A stretch of DNA of 64,000 nt from Paralvinella palmiformis (taxonomy: Eukaryota; Annelida; Polychaeta; Terebellida; Alvinellidae), in contig JAODUP010000456.1 in assembly GCA_025642065.1 (NCBI GenBank), positions 437,501 to 501,500 on the forward strand, read 5' to 3'. Every line of letters starts with the position of its first letter. Within the stretch, counting starts at the first letter, position 1. Below, piece by piece: positions 11,520 through 22,444 of this stretch. Below the pieces are notes generated by a model. That model had not been told where the DNA came from. It did no database searches and saw only the letters and a program-made list of their open reading frames with translations. Made by a program: the position numbers and the translations under genes.

Positions 11520-12330
11520 TCGCGGTTCACAGGCTTCCATCATATGTTATGATCCACCTCGCGTAGTAGTTCAGGGATGATCTTCCTGCTTGCTGCACGA
11601 TCTTCACATAGTTTACGCAGACGGTTCTGCATGTTCTTGTATTCACGCCTAATCCTTTTTCCTGTAAGGTTGACCATTTAGATATTTGGCTATGTGAGTG
11701 CAAGCTACTTCATCTTCTTTCTTGGGCTGCTGGTAGCCAACCAATTGAGTAAAACGATTGCTCCAGCAGTATCACTGGTTATTTGTTCTTAAACCCTCCT
11801 CCAGAGTGGCCTGGTGAACATTCCACAGGGCAGGTGGGTAACGAGTTGAACCGCTTAATACGAACAATGGCGGGGCGCCTCCGTGGTCTAGCGGTAGCGT
11901 GTTGGACCACAGATCACTACCACCCGTGTTCGAATCCCGGCGTGGGCATATATCAAGGTTGTTACGTCTTTCACTTCATCTCATTACCTTTGGAGGTCGC
12001 TTGGCCCATTTAGCCTACCATATGCACAAACGTGGCCGTAAAACATCGATCATCATCAATACGAACAATGGCTGCTCCATCTAGACCATCTCGTGGATCA
12101 CCTGTACGACGGAAAGTGCTAGTGACGTACGTCTGGTCAAAGTAATCCACCAGATATTCTGCACCAGGAGCGGTGTTATCATGTATGTACATGATTCCAT
12201 CGTGAATATCGTCAATGGGGATGAATGATTTGGGCATCTATTTGTCCACCATTGAGGCACTAGACTCAGCTCTTGTTCTTCCCCCAAGTTGCTTGCGTCA
12301 AATGGTAAAAACAACCCCTGACTTGAACAT
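11520..12330 (-). pseudogene. Mutator-like (MULE/FLYWCH-associated) transposase remnant, split by a SINE
   Basis: On the minus strand 12237-12058 reads Y-L-V-D-Y-F-D-Q-T-Y-V-T followed by F-R-R and G-A-A-I-V-R-I. If the SINE (11872-12057) and one duplication are skipped, the frame continues as K-R-F-N-S-L-P. Further along (11670-11540) another frame gives R-R-E-Y-K-N-M-Q-N-R-L and L-C-E-D-R-A-A-S-R-K-I-I-P-E. The order resembles the C-terminal part of Mutator-like transposases that are common in invertebrate genomes. Assignment rests on recalled family pattern and is moderate; the reading frame is clearly dead. Confidence 0.5.
11872..12057 (+). mobile_element. SINE family 1, full copy with perfect 15-bp target-site duplication
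   Basis: The head carries tggtctagcggtagcg (A box) and gttcgaatcccggcg (B box). The body ends in gcccatttagcctaccatat, then gtggccgtaaaacatcgatc and a catcatcaat tail. The flanks 11857-11871 and 12058-12072 are identical (aatacgaacaatggc). It sits inside a transposase remnant. Other copies are at 61839-62036 and, truncated, at 44135-44193. Confidence 0.92.
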
Positions 12331-12374
12331 CATTGTCCAGGGTTGCTCCAATGGCACTGATTAGAGCCTACTCA

Positions 12375-12422
12375 AAGCCAGATCTAATTGCATTTGGGGC
12401 TCTTTTATCCCACTAGCCCATA
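12375..12422. repeat. Direct repeat, copy 1
   Basis: Begins aagccagatctaattgca and ends with atcccactagcccata. It is paired with 12514-12562, with a spacing of about 139 bp. Role unknown. Confidence 0.7.
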
Positions 12423-12513
12423 GAAGACACTCGATCCAGAAAAAATGAAGTTAATTGTCACTGGGGATGATCTTGTGAACTTGAAGGTACATCAAACAGA
12501 AACACTGTAAACT

Positions 12514-12562
12514 AAGCCAGATATAATTGCACTGGGTAGCCCTTTTATCCCATAAACCCATA
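12514..12562. repeat. Direct repeat, copy 2
   Basis: Begins aagccagatataattgca and ends with atcccataaacccata. It matches 12375-12422 with several substitutions. Confidence 0.7.
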
Positions 12563-13820
12563 CACATATTGCATGTTGCATATCATTATTTATCTTTATG
12601 TTTAATACTGGAGAAAATAGTATACAGTAATGTAATTATACAAATTGTACAACAAAATCTGCAGTAATTATTATGTTGCTAACATCTTATCTAAAGATAG
12701 GCCTATATTTGCAACATCCATAAACAGAACATAATATTGGCAGAGCATACATAAACTCAAGTATTTAACAATGTGCACATGTAAGATATACATTTTTAAA
12801 TGGTGGGGAAATGTCCCCCCTGGAAATAATCCCTAAATATTCGTTGGCTACGTGTCTGTTGGCTAAATGTCCGTTAGCTAAATATATATCTGGGCTCACG
12901 CCATCCAATGGTAGGTATTTTAGACAAATTAATATTGTAGAATCCTGTTATTGCACATGTAAGTAACCTTGGACACGTCTGTTATCAACATAATAAGTCA
13001 AATTTCAGGAACAATTTATATATTGTGAAGACGTGGATTTGGGGCAGTTTCACCCTAAAATTAACGTATGGTCATCCGTGTAGAAGGGCGGATCTGGGAG
13101 AAGGATCGGACTAAGGGTCTAAGGCGGATCCAATGACGAAGGGTCTTCAATATTCAGCCAAATTAAAAAAAAAACATTTAGGTAGATCTGGATCAATAGA
13201 TCCAGGCTTTTAATGTTTATAATTGCATCAAACAAATGTTCAAAGATGGAGCCGGGGAGAGGATAATTCAAACTCTCTATATAATTTGTTAGCCTATTTT
13301 AATTTGACACGGCATATCTTTCTTAATTTAACACTTGATCACTGCTTCATTCATTGCACTATATCAGGTGTATGTCAACCTTTCTGTATGGTAAAATAGT
13401 TTATGATTTGTCCATGTTTCCACGAATTAATGAAACTGAACATCTCTCAAGAGGAAAAACGGAAAAGGTATTTTGTGCAATTTTTAAATATAGAATGACA
13501 TATAATCTGTAAGATTTTAATAAATAGTTTACGTTATACAATGTTACTGTTATAGATGGGTATATTATCGGCACTACACCACAGAGTATCGTGTACTTTT
13601 ATAAATTGATGACTATAAAAACCAACTGTCAAACTAACTCGCATCTTACATTATAACCCAATTTGTTTAACAAACTATTAAAGCAAAGTTGAAAAAATTC
13701 AGAATATTATTTACGCTGCACATTGGCTTCTGTAAATAATTTTTTTATTTCCTAAATGAAATTTTGCCTCTTTAGCAACTCTTTAGCAACTTTTTCTCAC
13801 CCAGTTTTTGTACTAGAGTG
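12563..13820. other. AT-rich sequence without recognised genes
   Basis: Nothing beyond scattered short AT tracts. A locally GC-richer stretch (13080-13145) has no coding signature. Confidence 0.5.
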
Positions 13821-13822
13821 AG

Positions 13823-13837
13823 TTCTCTCTCTCTCTA

Positions 13838-13886
<49 letters not shown>

Positions 13887-13978
13887 TGTGTGTGTGTGTG
13901 TGTGTGAGTGAGTGAGTGAGTGAGTGTGTGTGTGTGTGTGTGAGTGAGTGAGTGAGTGAGTGAGTGAGAGAGAGAGAG

Positions 13979-14063
<85 letters not shown>
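13823..14063. repeat. Compound microsatellite (CT)n(TA)n(GTGT/GAGT)n(GA)n(GT)n
   Basis: Sharp transitions between dinucleotide and tetranucleotide blocks; the last GT block is about 80 bp. The His/Thr frames on the complement are artefacts. Confidence 0.95.
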
Positions 14064-14394
14064 CATTATGGCGTGTTACTGACAACAGAGCTTTTTTAAG
14101 AGTCGGGAGCAGTCATTAATTGCTCCACAAACAAGCCATTTTATATTAGTATATTAAGAGGTTTAGCTTTTGGTTTGTAGAGCTATTCTAAGGCATAAAA
14201 CGACTGGATATCATGTTCTCCTAGTTTATTAAAGATAAATAATATTCATCATGCGATTATAGAATTATATCACGTTCTCCTAGTTATGGGATCAAATTCC
14301 AATGCGACATGTGTCTGTGGAATATTTCATCCGTCAATAAAACGTTTGGACTTAGTCACCGGATTTTGGTAGATAGTAGTCTCTCGGTGATATA

Positions 14395-14845
14395 TGTTAG
14401 AAGAGGTAACCACTGTAAATAAACTTGGAAGAAGTAACCACTGTAAATAAACCTAGAAGAAGTAACCACTGTAAATAAACCTAGAAGAAGTAACCACTGT
14501 AAACAAACCTAGAAGAAGTAACCATTGTAAATAAACCAAGAAGAAGTAACCACTGTAAGTAAACCTAGAAGAAGTCACCGCTGTAAATAAACCTAGAAGA
14601 AGTCACCACTGTAAATAAACCTAGAAGAAGTCACCACTGTAAATAAACCTAGAAGAAGTCACCATTGTAAATAAACCTAGAAGTAACCACTGTAAATAAA
14701 CCTAGAAGAAGTAACCACTGTAAATAAACCTAGAAGAAATCACCGCTGTAAATAAACCTAGAAGAAGTCACCACTGTAAATAAACCCAGAAGAAGTCACC
14801 ACTGTAAATAAACCTAGAAGAAGTCACCACTGTAAATAAACCTCT
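14395..14845. repeat. 28-bp minisatellite
   Basis: About 16 units of gaagaagtaaccactgtaaa plus taaaccta, with recurring variants (gtcacc for gtaacc). Confidence 0.92.
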
Positions 14846-16062
14846 TAGCTAATTATCCACTCCCTTACTCAATCAGTTTATAGATGTCTCACAATACCAG
14901 CACAAAATATGAAGAAGAAATGATGAAAGTGAATAAAGAGATAACAAATATTATTATTATCAGATAGCAGACGGAAAAAATCTAACGGATTTGATCTAAA
15001 ATCTAAAATATCACATAATTATTTACTTATATAAATGTATTGCCCCAATAAGGTATATGATATCTGCTTTCAGCCGTTTTAGCTCCCTGTACATCGTTTT
15101 CTTGAAGTTTTTAATAAACATTTTAGAAAATAATCTGTTTATTTTATTATGGAACAGCGAATATACGAAACGGCCTAATATCGATAGTTATAACATAAAC
15201 AGGGAAAAACATGTAACAATAAAAATAATATTGTTAGCTTACATCAAAATTTTTAATGTAATTAATTGTAAAAAAAAACATTTTCATGCGCAATAATATT
15301 AGTTTGGGTTTTCGCTTTAGGATTGTTATTTAATAAATAATCTAAAGTTATTTCACTTCAACCGAGAAACTTTAAGACTAAATTACCTAATTGGATAATT
15401 AATTATCTGGATTTAAAGCATATTTGGGGTCCAGTGTTACTTCTCTGCTTTGCAGAAAAACATCAACATGAAGAATGTTTGATTGATTTTGATTATATTC
15501 TTAACCTATAATTATTAAAATAGGCATAAACGAAGGTGTGATGTTACATTATCATTACAATACCTGTACGTCATTGACTGTGATTCTAAGCAAATTCTCA
15601 CGGAACAGCATGCCCAGAATAAGGTTTTTTAATAGTTTATTATAACTTGTATATGTATTCTTTATAAACAATAAATGTAAAATTATTGATTTCAGTTATA
15701 AATATTAAATAAAATAACTTTCATTGTTATTTTCTAAACATTAAATTCAGAAGTAAACGATCAACCAAAACATTTGGGTTTGTGATCATTTATAAAACCC
15801 GTGAATGATTTTATAACAGAACTGCTTCTCTGATCAGTAACATACAGGTAATAATAAACGGTAAAAATTATCAGATCCTGATCACAATAGAACAGGATCA
15901 GTGTATTGTGAATTAATAGAAATTACAACCTTCCTGTTATATCTTATCAAACTACAGGATATACACATGACATAGGATCACATACACGAGGATTATGGTA
16001 AAATGTAGATTTTTAAACAGGAAACGGGGAAATATCCATACCTTTGGAGAATGGTGCGAATT
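14846..16062. other. AT-rich sequence without recognised genes
   Basis: No domain or array recognised. The frame at 15057-15296 is AT-rich and unassigned. Confidence 0.5.
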
Positions 16063-16152
16063 GAGATTGGTAAGTGACCAATTAGACTGGTAAATGCTCA
16101 CTGAGACTGGTAAATGGCCAATGAGACTGGGAAATTGTCACAGACTGGTAAA
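16063..16152. repeat. 20-bp minisatellite, left fragment
   Basis: Four to five units near actgagactggtaaatggcc, the same unit as the large array at 27605-28360. The two parts flank the nested insertions between them, so they are best read as one array split by insertion. Confidence 0.8.
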
Positions 16153-16232
16153 TAAAAATCATTCTTGGCATAAGAAGCACTTATAACTGTAGGCCATACC
16201 TTTGTTACATCTCGTATAGACTATTGTAACTC
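16153..16232 (+). mobile_element. LINE family B, left piece of a split copy
   Basis: From attcttggcataagaagcac onward it matches the family-B copy at 54895. It encodes the D-Y-C-N-S region of the RT tail and stops where the inverted-repeat element begins. The rest resumes at 27007. Confidence 0.75.
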
Positions 16233-16293
16233 CATTTTCAGATCGGGAGGTAAGGCAGATTTGACCTCTGAGGACCGTGAGAGGTCAATGACC
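16233..16293 (+). repeat. Left terminal inverted repeat with hairpin
   Basis: Starts cattttcagatcgggaggta and contains ttgacctct...agaggtcaa (16261-16288). A second similar hairpin (tttgacctctgaagac...agaggtcaat) lies at 16411-16440, so the terminal motif is repeated inside. Confidence 0.85.
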
Positions 16294-16676
16294 TTAACGT
16301 ATCAGAATATTAATGTTTGGCGTCGTTGGTTAATGGTAAACATGTATTTGTGTTACAATAAAAGTCTACATATTCCACATAACGTTGGTCCTTATTCACA
16401 GGTGTCTAACTTTGACCTCTGAAGACAATGAGAGGTCAATTACCTCAAAATATCCAAAATATTGATGCCAATGAATGCAAACTGTGGTGGCTGGTATTAA
16501 CATAATTGTGTTGCAGCATCCCTGCCTGGTGGTCGAAGCGAAGATACAAGCTATAGCAAAGCGTCATATCCCCATAGACCTATCCCAGCCCTCTACGTCC
16601 AAGCAATCAAGACCACGCCAAGAATTAACTGGCCGCTTTGTGTTCTTTCCCAAGCAGAGACAGATGAACCTTTGCA

Positions 16677-17654
16677 GTGCCCACTAAGATCTACCATGAA
16701 ATCGAGTGTCGTTTAAAGTTTAACAAAACAATGTTTGCCCATCAGAGCAGATCAGAATCAGCTTCAGGACAACAATCTAGTACCGATACTCTAACCCTGC
16801 GCACACGATCAGCAGCTGCCCACAGGCTTCCACAGTCAGCCGAGCCTATCTGTTTCTTCTGCAATAAACCAGCTGGCACCGCAGACTTGCACCAAGTAGC
16901 TACAATGGAAATTGACAAGAACATCCGGAGATGTTTCACTGAATTCGGGGACACTGAACTGGTGGCCAAGCTGTCTGCAGGAGACATGGTTGCCATCGAC
17001 GCAAAATACAATTGCAACTGTCTCCATGCATTATATAACAAAATCAGACCAACCACACTCAACGACGAGGATGAGGGTCGTCTGCATGCCATAGCCTTTG
17101 TTGAGCTGGTGGTATGTATGGAGGACATGCATGCAGATGAGGACAATGCCCCTCTATTTAAACTCTCAGACGTGGCTAACCTCTAAAATACGAGACTGGA
17201 GCAGCTGGGAGCCACGGTAACCAACAGAATACACATAACTAGACAGAAAGATAGACTTATTTCTGTGCTTCCTGATCTGAGAGCCCATTCTCATGGTCGA
17301 AACACACTTCTCTTGTTTGAGAAAGATATAGGTCCCGCCCTGGTGAAGGCCTGTGATCATGGTAGTGATGCAATGCACCTAGTAAGAGCAGCAGAGGCAG
17401 TCCGTAGACAAATGGGTGAGACCAGGTTTATCTTTGACGGTGCGTTCCAAGCTGATTACCAGAATGATTCTGTGATACCATCCCTCCTTGCTCTGGAGAA
17501 CAAGATCCTCGATCGGGAAAATATCAAGCACCAGACTCAGTTGGCCAACACAAGCACCAAAACGTCTCCTCTTACAATATCGCAGCTACTGGTGTTCAAC
17601 AGTGTTAAGGATGCACGCAGCGTTGAGTCAACCTCATTGTGCACCGCTACTTGA
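16677..17654 (+). pseudogene. N-terminal part of the element protein, with Cys zinc module
   Basis: The frame 16677-17186 shows C-F-F-C-N-K near residues 60-65, then A-K-L-S-A-G-D-M-V-A-I-D-A-K-Y and a C-N-C-L-H-A-L-Y-N block. This looks like a Cys/His zinc module. A stop at about 17184 is followed by a frame change; 17265-17654 continues with a long acidic/hydrophobic segment ending S-V-K-D-A-R-S-V. I recall this arrangement from multi-copy, functionally uncharacterised proteins of cnidarians and molluscs. Function unproven. Confidence 0.6.
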
Positions 17655-17750
17655 ACCTCAATATTCACGATGTGACCTCTAGCAGAGGTCTAGTTGCCCC
17701 CCCCCCCTTTTTCTGTCTAGAGATGTGTGTATCATATGATAGATTAATTA

Positions 17751-19500
17751 CTACAGCTCACAGCAGACATTGCCAATGGTGTCTGCCAGCACTTCAACAT
17801 GGAAGAAGTTGTTGTTTGCCCACCTAAGCTGCGCCAGGGACTGTTCACTACAGGGAAAGTCGATAATATTGATCATAACCCTAGCTCTGCGACGGCCAAG
17901 GATTCTTTTCATGGCACTGGTATCTCCCCAATGGAACATCCATCACACACGAATGGCGGATTCGACCATTGTTTATTGGTGCTTGGGCAAGACATCTCTA
18001 CCACCAAGTCGGTAACACCGCTATCATCAGTGTACGCAAGTGTGTCACCTGCAGGCATGAAGATGCAGCATTTTACTGCACCGGCTGTACAACGTCCTAC
18101 AAGACCTCACGACCTCCTGGTTCCTGAAGCTGCCGTATACGAAGGGTATGGTTGGCTGAGGATAGTGACCACGGCTCTACAGAAGTAATCCATAGATAAA
18201 TGGGTCTCATGGTTTGCATACCATGCCGATGTCCAGCAAGCAATGATCCCACCTGCTGCGATCAATGCACCGTTGCATCTGTTCGTAGACAGCGCACACT
18301 CGGTGGCAATGATAAGACATTCCATGGCTATCGTCAAGGCAGCACTTTAGCACGTGAACCCTGGACAAGTACCTGTACTTGCTGCTGATCGGCCACTCTT
18401 CGCACTTGCCAAAGAAATATAGGGGACCTAGCCAGCCACACATCGAGAGGACCACTTTGTGATCATGTTCGGCGGTCTGCATATCGAGATGGGTGTGTTG
18501 AAGGTAAGTTCCATGATATACAGTAATAGCCAGTGCCGTATCTATGAGATACCAGTACATGTGGTAGTAGCAGCAACAATGTGTCACCAATGTTCAGTGC
18601 ATGTGCATCTAACTACTGAAATAGTGTGTGTCAGTCAGAGGCTATTGTCGTACAATCTGAACATCATTTACATCATTTGTGTTTAGTGCCAGCTGCTGAG
18701 AGACTGGCTGGAGGACAGCGGTTGAACATTGCCAGCTCTGAGATAGCAGATTCCTTCATTCGGGCCAGCCATGCTACCCAGACCCGCCATGTGTGCATCC
18801 CTCCACACACTACTAAAGCAGGCATATAGTAAAGACTGCACACCGGATGATGGCAACACCACTCAGCCAGACGATGAGCTCTTTGAGGAGTGGTGCACAC
18901 AGTGAGCAAAGGCCATTGTGCACTTTGACTACTGGCTCAAGACCCTGTCACTAGAGGTTCTCTTGCTGGTGTACATCCGATCACTTCGTTAAGGGAACTT
19001 TGAGCTCTATGTGCAATCCCTGACACAGACCATGCCCTGGATATTCGCCTTAGATCACACTCACTACTCCAGGTGGATTTATGTGCACATCCGTGATATG
19101 ATGAACCTCGTTGACAAACACCCAGATGTCATGGTAGAATTCAAGTATGTAACGTTTGTGGTACACCAGATCAGTAACAATTTCACTGCATTGTCAATTT
19201 ACCAATGTCACGAACAGAACAACGCTGTGGTCAAAGGGTCTGGTGGAATTATTTGACTGACAGGAAAGCATGGGGAACTCAGACGCTGGATGGTAGCAGG
19301 GCCAGAAATAGCCAAGATCACTACACAGTTTGAAGAGTAGGTGATAAGAGGACATGCCGATGCTCACGAAATTGGGCATCTTCACCATGACCAGACACCT
19401 GGAGTACAAGCAGCCTTTATGAAGGATATCAGAGCACTTATAGCAGTGTTTCAAGATGGGGAATCCCTTTCTAGGGAGCACTCAAGATCTATTGGTTCTT
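17751..19500 (+). pseudogene. Middle part of the element protein, with a retained intron
   Basis: Frames include V-D-N-I-D-H-N-P-S-S-A-T-A-K-D (about 17859-17905) followed by S-F-H-G-T-G-I-S, and G-G-L-H-I-E-M-G-V-L-K ending at 18503. An intron (gtaagt...tgtttag, 18504-18686, 183 bp) follows; the frame resumes as C-Q-L-L-R-D-W-L-E-D-S-G. Later come P-W-I-F-A-L-D-H-T-H-Y-S-R-W (19033-19074) and R-R-W-M-V-A-G-P-E-I-A-K. At least six stops or frameshifts make it inactive. The retained intron argues against an mRNA-derived copy. Confidence 0.6.
18504..18686 (+). other. Probable spliceosomal intron inside the element coding sequence
   Basis: The donor gtaagt directly follows the codons for V-L-K, and the acceptor tgtttag precedes codons for C-Q-L-L-R-D-W-L-E. 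Removing 183 bp joins two segments in register. Confidence 0.6.
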
Positions 19501-19523
19501 GACACGAGAGACATCATGGAAAC

Positions 19524-21404
19524 TAGGGATGGGACGATTCGATTTTTTTAATTTTCGGTTCGAATTTCGATATTTAGTACACGGTTCGAGATATTCACGA
19601 TACTTTACTCAACCATGCCGGTGATCACACATACCCTTCAATAAACTATTTTTTTAAATGCTAAAGTAGCAACTTTATTTTTTAATAAACACTTAATAAA
19701 CAAACGATATGACTAGAGAAGAAAAACACCTTTTTGGCAATATCTAAACTACTTGCAGAAAAACTGGAAATCATTTTGTGATAAAAATGACAAAACATGT
19801 CTTAACTAGAAAAAAAAATACCTTTTGGTAATATCTAAACTAGATGACCATAATTTCAAATGGCTTCATGAACTAAAGTTCTAAGTTTCTGTTCAGAAAG
19901 ACCAATGTATCCATATTACTGGATTTTGAGATTGGTCCTCAGTGCTATGACTACATCGCCTGCTGTTGAGAAAACCCTCTCAGATGGAACTGAAGTCCCA
20001 GGGATGGTGAGATAACACTGGGCCAGTTTGCCAGTAGATGATAATGAAAGGATTTCTTCCTCCACCAGTCTGTGACATAATTTTTCAGCGGAATGGGGAT
20101 CTCCTTCCTGTATCCGGCAATCTCCTGGTATATTTGTGGACTCACCAATATCTGTGATCAGAACATTTGACACAAATAAATCCTCTAATGCAGTTTCTTT
20201 GGCTTTGGTTCATCAACATCTGAATAAGATTATACCCATGCGGATGTTGTTTCAGTTCTACTCCCATGTGAAAAGGCATGGGTTCAGGGCTATCTTCGTG
20301 TCTAACTAGTGGCTGAATGCTATGAAAGTCAGAAAGGCACGTCAGATGAGGAGAAACCTCACTTTTGCAGGATAAAGTGGACTCTTGTTGACTGACATAT
20401 CTAGACACATGAATATTAATACACCAGTTACAAGTATTAACTTTAGTAAAAGGAAATAGCAGAAACATAAATCTTACTTCAGGAACATGTACCTAAATAA
20501 GGTTTAGTTATTGGTTAATCCCACATATAAAATAAAGAACTTAAGCGGAGGCTTCCAGTTCCACTTCCCAAAGAACCTGCACTGTAGACAGTTCAGTGTG
20601 AGTTCGGTCCGTAACTACCCACTTAGCTCTATTTATTTAATTGGCAACTCATAAAAGTTGTAGGGCCTATATTGCATGCCTCATACTTTGGCTCCAGAAC
20701 ATGTAGGAGCTTTTTAAATCGTCGATTCTCCAACACTGTGAATAGTCTGAGATCTGTCACTATGAATTTCTCGATTTGGTTTGTGATGGCAGTCGATCAT
20801 TGAGAGTTGAATGGCATCTTTTGTTTAACATGTAATGTTTCTTTCAAAGTTTGTTGCTTTGCTACGGGATGGGAAAGTAGCTAGCTGTCACTGTCAAATA
20901 GACGAATAGTACGGGTAGTGTCTGTTTAAATGCTGGATTATGTTCGTAGTATTTTCAGACTTATATTACGATCCTACAAATCCTGCAGACAGTTAGTTTT
21001 CTTACCACTACCAGATGTTTCTGTCATCGCGTGGCCGAAATGTTTCCAAACAAATGATTTATACGATTTTGGAGACTTTTACAATTTCCGAGAAACATTT
21101 CTTTGCACGCGATGCTGACAGGGTTTGAACTGGGATATCCCATGCAAATATCACGTGCTGATGAATCGAGCATTGTGATTGGCTGAAACCCATGGATCAT
21201 CGGAAATCAGCACTGACGTCAAAGAAAATGTCATTGGAAAACCGGGATTCTCTCCCATCGTTGGCTGAGTGCACACTACGGAAAAGTAACGTGCCATTTT
21301 AAAAATTCGAAATAAACCGCGGTTTGCAAATTGAAAAACCGTGAATGGAACCGAAGGACTAAAACCGTGAATACCGTGAACCGCGATCAATCGTCGCATC
21401 CCTA
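19524..21404 (-). mobile_element. hAT-superfamily DNA transposon, 1881 bp, decayed
   Basis: The ends are tagggatgggacgattcgat on the left and, on the complement of the right, tagggatgcgacgattgatc. The flanking 8-mers are atggaaac (19516-19523) and ttggaaac (21405-21412), an 8-bp duplication with one mismatch. Both features are typical of hAT elements. Removing it restores D-T-R-D-I-M-E-T-P-V-A-E-T-V in the host element frame. It carries the C-terminal end of a hAT transposase on the minus strand. Confidence 0.93.
19878..20150 (-). pseudogene. hAT transposase C-terminal dimerisation domain (frameshifted)
   Basis: On the minus strand one frame gives D-W-W-R-K-K (about 20060). The next gives Y-L-T-I-P-G-T-S-V-P-S-E-R-V-F-S-T-A-G, the hallmark of the hAT dimerisation region. 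After another frameshift near 19925 comes S-N-M-D-T-L-V-F-L-N-R-N-L-E-L, the usual C-terminus. Two frameshifts and the missing N-terminal catalytic part make it non-functional. Confidence 0.88.
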
Positions 21405-21728
21405 TTGGAAACCCCAGTGGCAGAAACTGTGAGGGAGATTGAGTCCCTTGGTGATGAGCAATACACAAAGTTTGTTGAAGAAAGACTGGAACTACGCACG
21501 AACCCAGTTACAGACACACTGCCCAAGAACAAGTTGCCACGCTTCAGTCGGTCACAGACCAAGACGCAGTCAAAGCAGCAGATGCAACTCGCTGCAGTGA
21601 AGAGTGACTGTAGTCTCTTCTCCAGGCTGTATATTGCATGTCAATCATGTGATGGGGATCTTGACCAGTTCTTCTCCCACGAGAACCAGACAGCCCCACC
21701 TGGATTATCAACAGGAGGAAATCTGTAG
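21405..21728 (+). pseudogene. Element protein segment after the hAT insertion
   Basis: Continues the frame that was interrupted at 19523: V-E-E-R-L-E-L-R, then L-P-R-F-S-R, S-R-L-Y-I-A-C-Q-S-C-D-G-D-L and F-F-S-H-E-N-Q-T-A-P-P. It ends at a stop at about 21726. The next co-linear part of the protein is at 25540. Confidence 0.65.
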
Positions 21729-21870
21729 TAAAAGCATATCTACTACCAAAGACTATTTATAACAAGACGTGTTACTTCGCGTTTCAACATGGGACGCCAT
21801 TTTGAATTCATGGAGCGCCAGGGCCCTAGCGACTGGAGGTAGATTGTCACGGACAGCTCCCTTCGTTAAC

Positions 21871-21928
21871 ATGGCGCCTAATGGCACTGGTTCATTCTGC
21901 ACCGCTTTCGGCTGCAGTAACAGGAAAA
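21871..21928 (+). pseudogene. Possible first exon of a THAP-domain transposase
   Basis: ATG at 21871 is followed by a short peptide with S-F-C-T-A-F-G-C-S-N-R-K, matching the first Cys pair (C-x4-C) of THAP zinc fingers. A donor-like gtatgc follows at 21929. THAP domains occur in several DNA transposases. Too short to be certain. Confidence 0.4.
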
Positions 21929-22444
21929 GTATGCACAAATAAAGACATTCCGGAAAGGAAATGAAAGCTAGTGTAAAAATTTGATATGTTCTGGCTTTTT
22001 TTAAATAATAGATATTTTAAAAATAAGCATAACAATTTGAAGTAGACACGCCCCTACTTGACATGACCCAAGCAGTAGGCCCAAGCAGGATCTATCTAGA
22101 TCTATGTTGTTTCAGACAAAATCTGATTAAATTTTATTGAACAATATCAACCTATTAATCACAAAACGGGTATGTAAGATATACATAAACTTACAGTTAC
22201 ATGTACTGGGGCCACTGAAGTTGTTATGGGCGGGAGGTATATTTTACCTTATTATTGTTAATAATATAATTGGACTTCTAAAATTACATTACTATAATCA
22301 GATAATTTTTCCCAATTACAGTAATTATAAGTAGCTGAGTGTTTACATGATCACCTGCATCCATATTTATTTTTAAACGTAAGCAATTGGTACTTATCGA
22401 TATTTATGGACTTCTATTTATAATTTAAATGTTATGAAATTAAT

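Noticed and set aside
11880..11950. A functional tRNA gene
   Set aside because: A and B boxes are present but the sequence cannot fold as a full tRNA and continues into a SINE body with a target duplication.
16261..16288. AGGTCA half-sites as a nuclear-receptor response element
   Set aside because: They are stems of hairpins in transposon ends and recur only there; no promoter context.
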